Origin: an uncultured Gemmataceae bacterium
GTDB lineage: Bacteria; Planctomycetota; Planctomycetia; Gemmatales; Gemmataceae
Assembly (NCBI GenBank): GCA_937922175.1
Contig: CAKZUU010000022.1
Span: forward strand, 1-28,053
Direction: 5' to 3'
Length of the DNA: 28,053 nt
Positions 24,314 through 28,053 of the stretch are shown here, in pieces; the stretch's first letter is position 1, and each line of letters opens with the position of its first letter. Below the pieces are notes generated by a model. The model saw only the letters and a program-made list of their open reading frames with translations. It was not told the DNA's origin and ran no database searches. The translations under genes were made by a program, and so were the position numbers.

Positions 24314-24997
24314 ATGAACAGCATCTCAAAGCGGCGTGTGGGCCGCCCGGCCAATCTCTCGCTCCGCGAACGCCGGCGCGAAGAGATTCTCGACGTTGCC
24401 GCTCGGCTCTTCGCTGAGAGAGGATTCCATCACGTCGATGTGCAGTTGGTGGCGAATGAATTGGGAGTCGGCAAGGGGACCGTCTATCGCTACTTCGCTC
24501 GGAAGGAAAAGCTGTTTCTAGCGGCGGTCGATCGGGTCATTCGTCGACTCAAGTCCGCGATCGACGCCCGACTGGAAGGTGTTCGCGATCCGATGGAGCG
24601 GATCGAGGGAGCGATGGCGGCCTATCTCGAATTCTTCTCGAAAAACTCAGGTTTTGTTGAGTTAATTATCCAGGAACGCGCCCAGTTCAAAGACCGTCGG
24701 CAACCGACTTACTTCGAGCATCGCGACGTCAACATCGGTCCGTGGCGGAGCCTCCTACAGGACCTGATCACCGAAGGTCGGATTCGGGCGGTGCCCGTGG
24801 AGCGGATCATTACGGTCATCAGCGATCTGTTGTACGGAACGATGTTCACCAATTACTTCACACGCCGACGAGCGTCGTATCGTGCGCAGTCGGTGGACAT
24901 TCTCGACATTGTGTGTTTCGGCATCCTCAGCGATCGGGAGCGGAAGAGGCGGTTGGCCGAGGCTTCGGCGTGTCCTGCTCCGACGCCACGGAGATGA
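24314..24997 (+). CDS. TetR/AcrR family transcriptional regulator
   Basis: This 227-aa cytoplasmic repressor-type protein has the N-terminal helix-turn-helix at about 22-70: REEILDVAARLFAERGFHHV, then VQLVANELGVGKGTVYRYFA, followed by KEKLFLAAVDRVI. This is the textbook TetR DNA-binding block. The C-terminal ligand domain is helical and carries FVELIIQERAQFKD and LLYGTMFTNYF. ATG 24314 is chosen because the basic SKRRVGRP arm follows directly; ATGs at 24257 and 24284 would add residues without protein character. The gene stops 6 nt before the membrane-fusion gene, so it most likely forms an operon with the pump and controls it. The ligand is unknown. Confidence 0.9.
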   Translation: MNSISKRRVGRPANLSLRERRREEILDVAARLFAERGFHHVDVQLVANELGVGKGTVYRYFARKEKLFLAAVDRVIRRLKSAIDARLEGVRDPMERIEGAMAAYLEFFSKNSGFVELIIQERAQFKDRRQPTYFEHRDVNIGPWRSLLQDLITEGRIRAVPVERIITVISDLLYGTMFTNYFTRRRASYRAQSVDILDIVCFGILSDRERKRRLAEASACPAPTPRR

Positions 24998-25003
24998 TGA
25001 TTC

Positions 25004-26353
25004 ATGGACCCCCGAATTTGGCGCCAGCGTGTCTGGGTCGGCGTCGGATTGGTGATGATCGTCTCGGGTTCTCTGATCGGAGCTCGATTCCTGAACCGGT
25101 CGAGTGACGAGTCAACGGCACAAGCCGCCGATGGAACGAACGCCTCGCCGTCTCCGATCCCGGTGACCGTCGCGAAGGTGACATCCCGTTCGGTCGAGCG
25201 GACGGTGCATTCGGTCGGCAGTCTGTATGGCATCGCGGAAATCGCCGTCACGCCCAAAATCGAGGGCGTCGTCACGAAGGTTCTCCGCGACGTCGGCGAT
25301 GAAATCGAGCCGAACGAAGTCTTGATGGAAATCGAAGACACGTATTATCGCTTGGCCGTGCAGGAAGCCGAGCGCGCTTTGGATTTGGAGTTAGCCAAAC
25401 TGGGACTGAAGAACCTGCCCGATAATGCCTGGAAGGCAGAGGCGGTTCCCATGGTGGTACGTGCCCAAAGTGACTTGACGGAGGCGGAGCAGCGTTATCG
25501 TCGAGCCAAGAGCCTGTACACCTCGAAGGCGTTGTCGCAAGAAGAGATGGACCGCGTACAGCGTGACTTTGAAGTCGCCACCGCGACCCGCGACCAAGCC
25601 GTCCTCGAAGCGCAAGCGACCCTGGCCGCCGCTCGGTACCGCCATGCGACGTTGCAGACAGCGCGACAGAAGTTGGAGGAGACAAAAGTCCGTGCTCCGA
25701 TCCCTTCCAACGAGCAGATCGAGGCGGTTCGTGCGGGATTCGCTCCTCTGATGTCTTTGCCGGAGAACATCACCCCGAAATTTTTCGTCGCTCAGCGAAT
25801 GGTGGCCGAAGGCGAGATGATCCGTGCCTTTCCATCGACGGTGGCGTACAAACTCGTGATCGACCAAGCATTGAAGCTGATCACGAGCGTCCCGGAGCGG
25901 TACCTCGGTGAAGTCCAGGTCGGGCAGACAGCCCGAATCCGAGTCGAAGCGTATCCACAAGAGGTCTTCGTTGGTCGAGTTTCCCGGATCACGCCCATCG
26001 TGGACCGATCGAGCCGGGCACTTTGGCTCGAGATCCTCGTGCCGAATCTCGACCGCCGACTCAAGGCCGGCGGATTCGCCGACGTCGACATCATCACTGC
26101 GAGACAGGCCGATGCGCTGACGGTCCCCGAGGAGGCGTTGGTGCGATTTGCCGGCGTGACCAAAGTCTTTGTCGTCCGTCAAGGCACAGCTGTCCCGGTC
26201 CAGGTCGAGCCACGAACCCGGCTGACCCTGGGCAGCGATGACCGTCCCGAGATTTGGGTCGAAGTGACCGGGGCCTTATCCGCCGGCGACCTCGTCGTCA
26301 CCAGCGGTCAGAGCAAGTTGGCCGCTGATACGCCTGTGACCATCCGTCCCTGA
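25004..26353 (+). CDS. RND efflux periplasmic adaptor (membrane fusion protein)
   Basis: This 449-aa HlyD/AcrA-type protein has an N-terminal membrane anchor at about 11-27 and a short linker. The first lipoyl half is VTPKIEGVVTKVLRDVGDEI at about 86-105. The coiled-coil hairpin lies at about 120-228 (LTEAEQRYRRAKSLYTSKAL and onward). The beta-barrel has VGQTARIRVEAYP, FVGRVSRITPIVD and LKAGGFADVDI. A membrane-proximal domain ends GDLVVTSGQSKLA. Unusually, about 25 extra residues sit in the second lipoyl half, between Arg230-Ala-Pro and Val262-Ala-Gln-Arg, where typical members have only D-G-x-V. It bridges the inner-membrane pump encoded next to an outer-membrane channel. GGAG lies about 11 nt upstream, inside the tetR end. 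Confidence 0.92.
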   Translation: MDPRIWRQRVWVGVGLVMIVSGSLIGARFLNRSSDESTAQAADGTNASPSPIPVTVAKVTSRSVERTVHSVGSLYGIAEIAVTPKIEGVVTKVLRDVGDEIEPNEVLMEIEDTYYRLAVQEAERALDLELAKLGLKNLPDNAWKAEAVPMVVRAQSDLTEAEQRYRRAKSLYTSKALSQEEMDRVQRDFEVATATRDQAVLEAQATLAAARYRHATLQTARQKLEETKVRAPIPSNEQIEAVRAGFAPLMSLPENITPKFFVAQRMVAEGEMIRAFPSTVAYKLVIDQALKLITSVPERYLGEVQVGQTARIRVEAYPQEVFVGRVSRITPIVDRSSRALWLEILVPNLDRRLKAGGFADVDIITARQADALTVPEEALVRFAGVTKVFVVRQGTAVPVQVEPRTRLTLGSDDRPEIWVEVTGALSAGDLVVTSGQSKLAADTPVTIRP

Positions 26354-26413
26354 ATTCGGGTGGCGGGATTCGCTTTAGAGTCAGCGGTTTCGCTTCCGGG
26401 GGGAATAAGACGC

Positions 26414-28053
26414 ATGTCGATCTGGGACATCTGCATTCGGCGTCCGGTGTTCACCGTGATGTTGGTCTGCGCTCCGGTGGTCTTGGGGATCGTCTCCTAC
26501 ACCCGGCTGGGGGTCGATCTGTTCCCCAACGTCGACCTTCCGGTGGTCAGCGTGACGACCACTCTGCGCGGTGCCAGCGTCGAGGAGATGGAGACGAGTA
26601 TCACCAAACCGATCGAGGAGATTGTCAACTCGATCTCCGGGATCGACGAACTCCGCTCGACGACCAAGGAGGGCTTCTCGCAGGTCATCGTCCAATTCGT
26701 GCTCGAGAAAGACGGCGCGGTGGCGGCCCAGGAAGTCGAAAGCAAGGTGCGAACGATCTTGAGCCAATTGCCGATCGGCACCGATCCCCCGATCATCGAC
26801 CGCTTCGACCTGGACGCTTCCCCGATCATGACCATTGCGATTTCTGGCAAACGAGACTTCCGGGAAGTGACGGAAATCGCAAAGAAACAAGTCAAAGAGA
26901 ATTTGGAGACATTGCCGGGCGTGGGTGCCGTAGTGATGGTCGGGGGTCGCCAACGGGCGATCAACGTCTACGTCGAACCGAACAAGCTATTGAAGTACGA
27001 TCGGCTGTCGATCGAGGATGTGCGACGGGCTCTCATTCGCGAGAATCAAGAGCAACCTGGGGGGCGGGTGACGAGTGGGCCACGAGAGGAAATCCTTCGG
27101 GTGATGGGCCGCATCGACAATCCCGCTGACTTCGCTCGACTCATCGTGGCGAATCGGAATGGACAACCGATCCGGATCGAGGATCTGGGATGGGTCGAGG
27201 ATTCCTACGAGGAGCCGCGCGGCCTCAGCCGACTCTGGGTTCGCTCTCGCGACGAGGCGAAGAACCAGCCAGGTGATAATGCCGTCAGCCTTATCGTGCA
27301 GAAGCAATCCGGCACCAACACCGTGCAAGTCGTCGATCGAGTGCGCCAGCGATTGGAGGAACTGGCCTCATTGCTCCCGGCCGACATCCGCTTCGAGATC
27401 ATCCGCGACCAATCCCGATTCATCAAAAACTCCATCGACGAAGTGAAGGTGCATCTCGTGTTGGCGGCGATTCTCGTGAGCCTCACGATTCTGCTCTTCA
27501 TTCGGGATTGGCGCACCACCATCATCGCCACCCTGGCGATTCCGACGTCGATCATTGCCACATTCGCCCTGATGGATTTCATGGGCTACACGTTGAACAA
27601 CATCACCATGTTGGGTCTGATCTTGGCGATCGGCATCGTCATCGACGATGCCGTCGTCGTTCATGAAAACATTTTCCGGCACATGGAGGAATACCGTCGA
27701 TCCGGCTGGGAGGCAGCGTCGACGGCGACTCGCGAAATCGCCCTCGCCGTGGTCGCGACCACGATGTCGCTTTTGGTGATTTTCGTACCCGTCGCCTTCA
27801 TGGGCGGACGGGTCGGAAGGTTTTTCAACAGTTTTGGCGTCATCGTCGGATTCGCCATTTTGCTCAGTATGGGCGTCTCCTTCACGATGACTCCCATGCT
27901 CTGTTCCCGCTTCCTGAAAATGGAAGGCTCACACAAGAACAGCAAATCCGGCCCGATTTGGCGCCTGATCGAGAATAGTTATGCCGCCCTTCTCGCCTGG
28001 TCGCTGCGGCATCGGGGAGCCATTGTCTTGGCTGCCTTGCTCACTTTGATCTC
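26414..28053 (+). CDS. RND efflux pump, inner-membrane subunit (AcrB-like), N-terminal half
   Basis: The frame is open from ATG 26414 to the window edge (546 codons), about half of a normal ~1030-aa pump. The N-terminus SIWDICIRRPVFTVMLV and then YTRLGVDLFPNVDLPVVSV matches RND pumps of the AcrB/MexB type. The periplasmic porter domain lies at about 30-340. Then come TM2 (HLVLAAILVSLTILLFI), TM3 and TM4. TM4 carries GIVIDDAVVVHENI, in which Asp411 and Asp412 correspond to the proton-relay pair Asp407/Asp408 of AcrB. Later IALAVVATTMSLLVIFVPVAFMGG is standard. It is therefore an active proton-driven exporter by sequence. The gene lies 60 nt after the adaptor gene, in one unit with tetR. No outer-membrane channel gene is in view. 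Confidence 0.92.
   Translation, partial: MSIWDICIRRPVFTVMLVCAPVVLGIVSYTRLGVDLFPNVDLPVVSVTTTLRGASVEEMETSITKPIEEIVNSISGIDELRSTTKEGFSQVIVQFVLEKDGAVAAQEVESKVRTILSQLPIGTDPPIIDRFDLDASPIMTIAISGKRDFREVTEIAKKQVKENLETLPGVGAVVMVGGRQRAINVYVEPNKLLKYDRLSIEDVRRALIRENQEQPGGRVTSGPREEILRVMGRIDNPADFARLIVANRNGQPIRIEDLGWVEDSYEEPRGLSRLWVRSRDEAKNQPGDNAVSLIVQKQSGTNTVQVVDRVRQRLEELASLLPADIRFEIIRDQSRFIKNSIDEVKVHLVLAAILVSLTILLFIRDWRTTIIATLAIPTSIIATFALMDFMGYTLNNITMLGLILAIGIVIDDAVVVHENIFRHMEEYRRSGWEAASTATREIALAVVATTMSLLVIFVPVAFMGGRVGRFFNSFGVIVGFAILLSMGVSFTMTPMLCSRFLKMEGSHKNSKSGPIWRLIENSYAALLAWSLRHRGAIVLAALLTLI

Overview
The window looks like chromosomal DNA of a planctomycete (Planctomycetota, most likely the Gemmata/Gemmatales side; the order is my inference). 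The evidence is the set of lineage-typical families: a TIGR03067-type secreted protein, a DUF1549/DUF1553 (PSD1) protein, a DUF1080 protein, a TPR-bearing Ser/Thr kinase with a planctomycete-style N-terminus, an FHA protein and a TGS-domain GTPase. Coding density is high, the G+C content is moderately high by eye, and short 3' overlaps between convergent genes are common. I see no rRNA, tRNA, CRISPR array, insertion sequence or phage module.

Layout. Positions 1-1419 hold the N-terminus of an MFS transporter, an FHA protein and a small unknown gene. Positions 1441-3821 hold a two-gene minus-strand unit: an acyl-CoA dehydrogenase followed, with a TAATG overlap, by a TIGR03067 secreted protein. 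Positions 3945-6212 hold a retropepsin-like protein without its catalytic Asp-Thr-Gly, an ABC-2 type permease, and a TatD nuclease that overlaps the permease tail to tail. Positions 6305-6403 hold a tiny, very basic COX24/mS38-like gene whose 3' end overlaps purN. From 12387 down to 6372, all on the minus strand, run DUF1015, a PEP-CTERM-locus type polysaccharide deacetylase, a small secreted protein, a beta-carbonic anhydrase, a SulP transporter and purN. The carbonic anhydrase/SulP pair suggests bicarbonate uptake and interconversion. Positions 12476-13476 hold yggS and a DUF167 gene, coupled by an ATGA overlap. Positions 13537-16959 hold a PSD1 protein and an FMN-dependent alpha-hydroxy-acid dehydrogenase. 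Positions 17276-21018 hold a TGS GTPase, a secreted CPPC thioredoxin-fold protein and a DUF1080 protein.

Positions 21141-24041 form a more A/T-rich, decaying segment. It has a secreted protein that may be frameshifted, then a Ser/Thr kinase-TPR gene broken by an in-frame TAA inside the kinase domain and by a later frameshift. The window ends with a drug-efflux type unit: a TetR regulator, a membrane-fusion protein and an RND pump that runs off the end. A perfect 7-bp-arm palindrome lies just downstream of a promoter-like sequence in front of the TetR gene and is a candidate autoregulatory operator.

I found no clearly new multi-gene system. The most interesting items are the protease homologue without its catalytic Asp, the hidden COX24-like gene, the decaying kinase, the SulP/carbonic anhydrase pair and the TetR palindrome.
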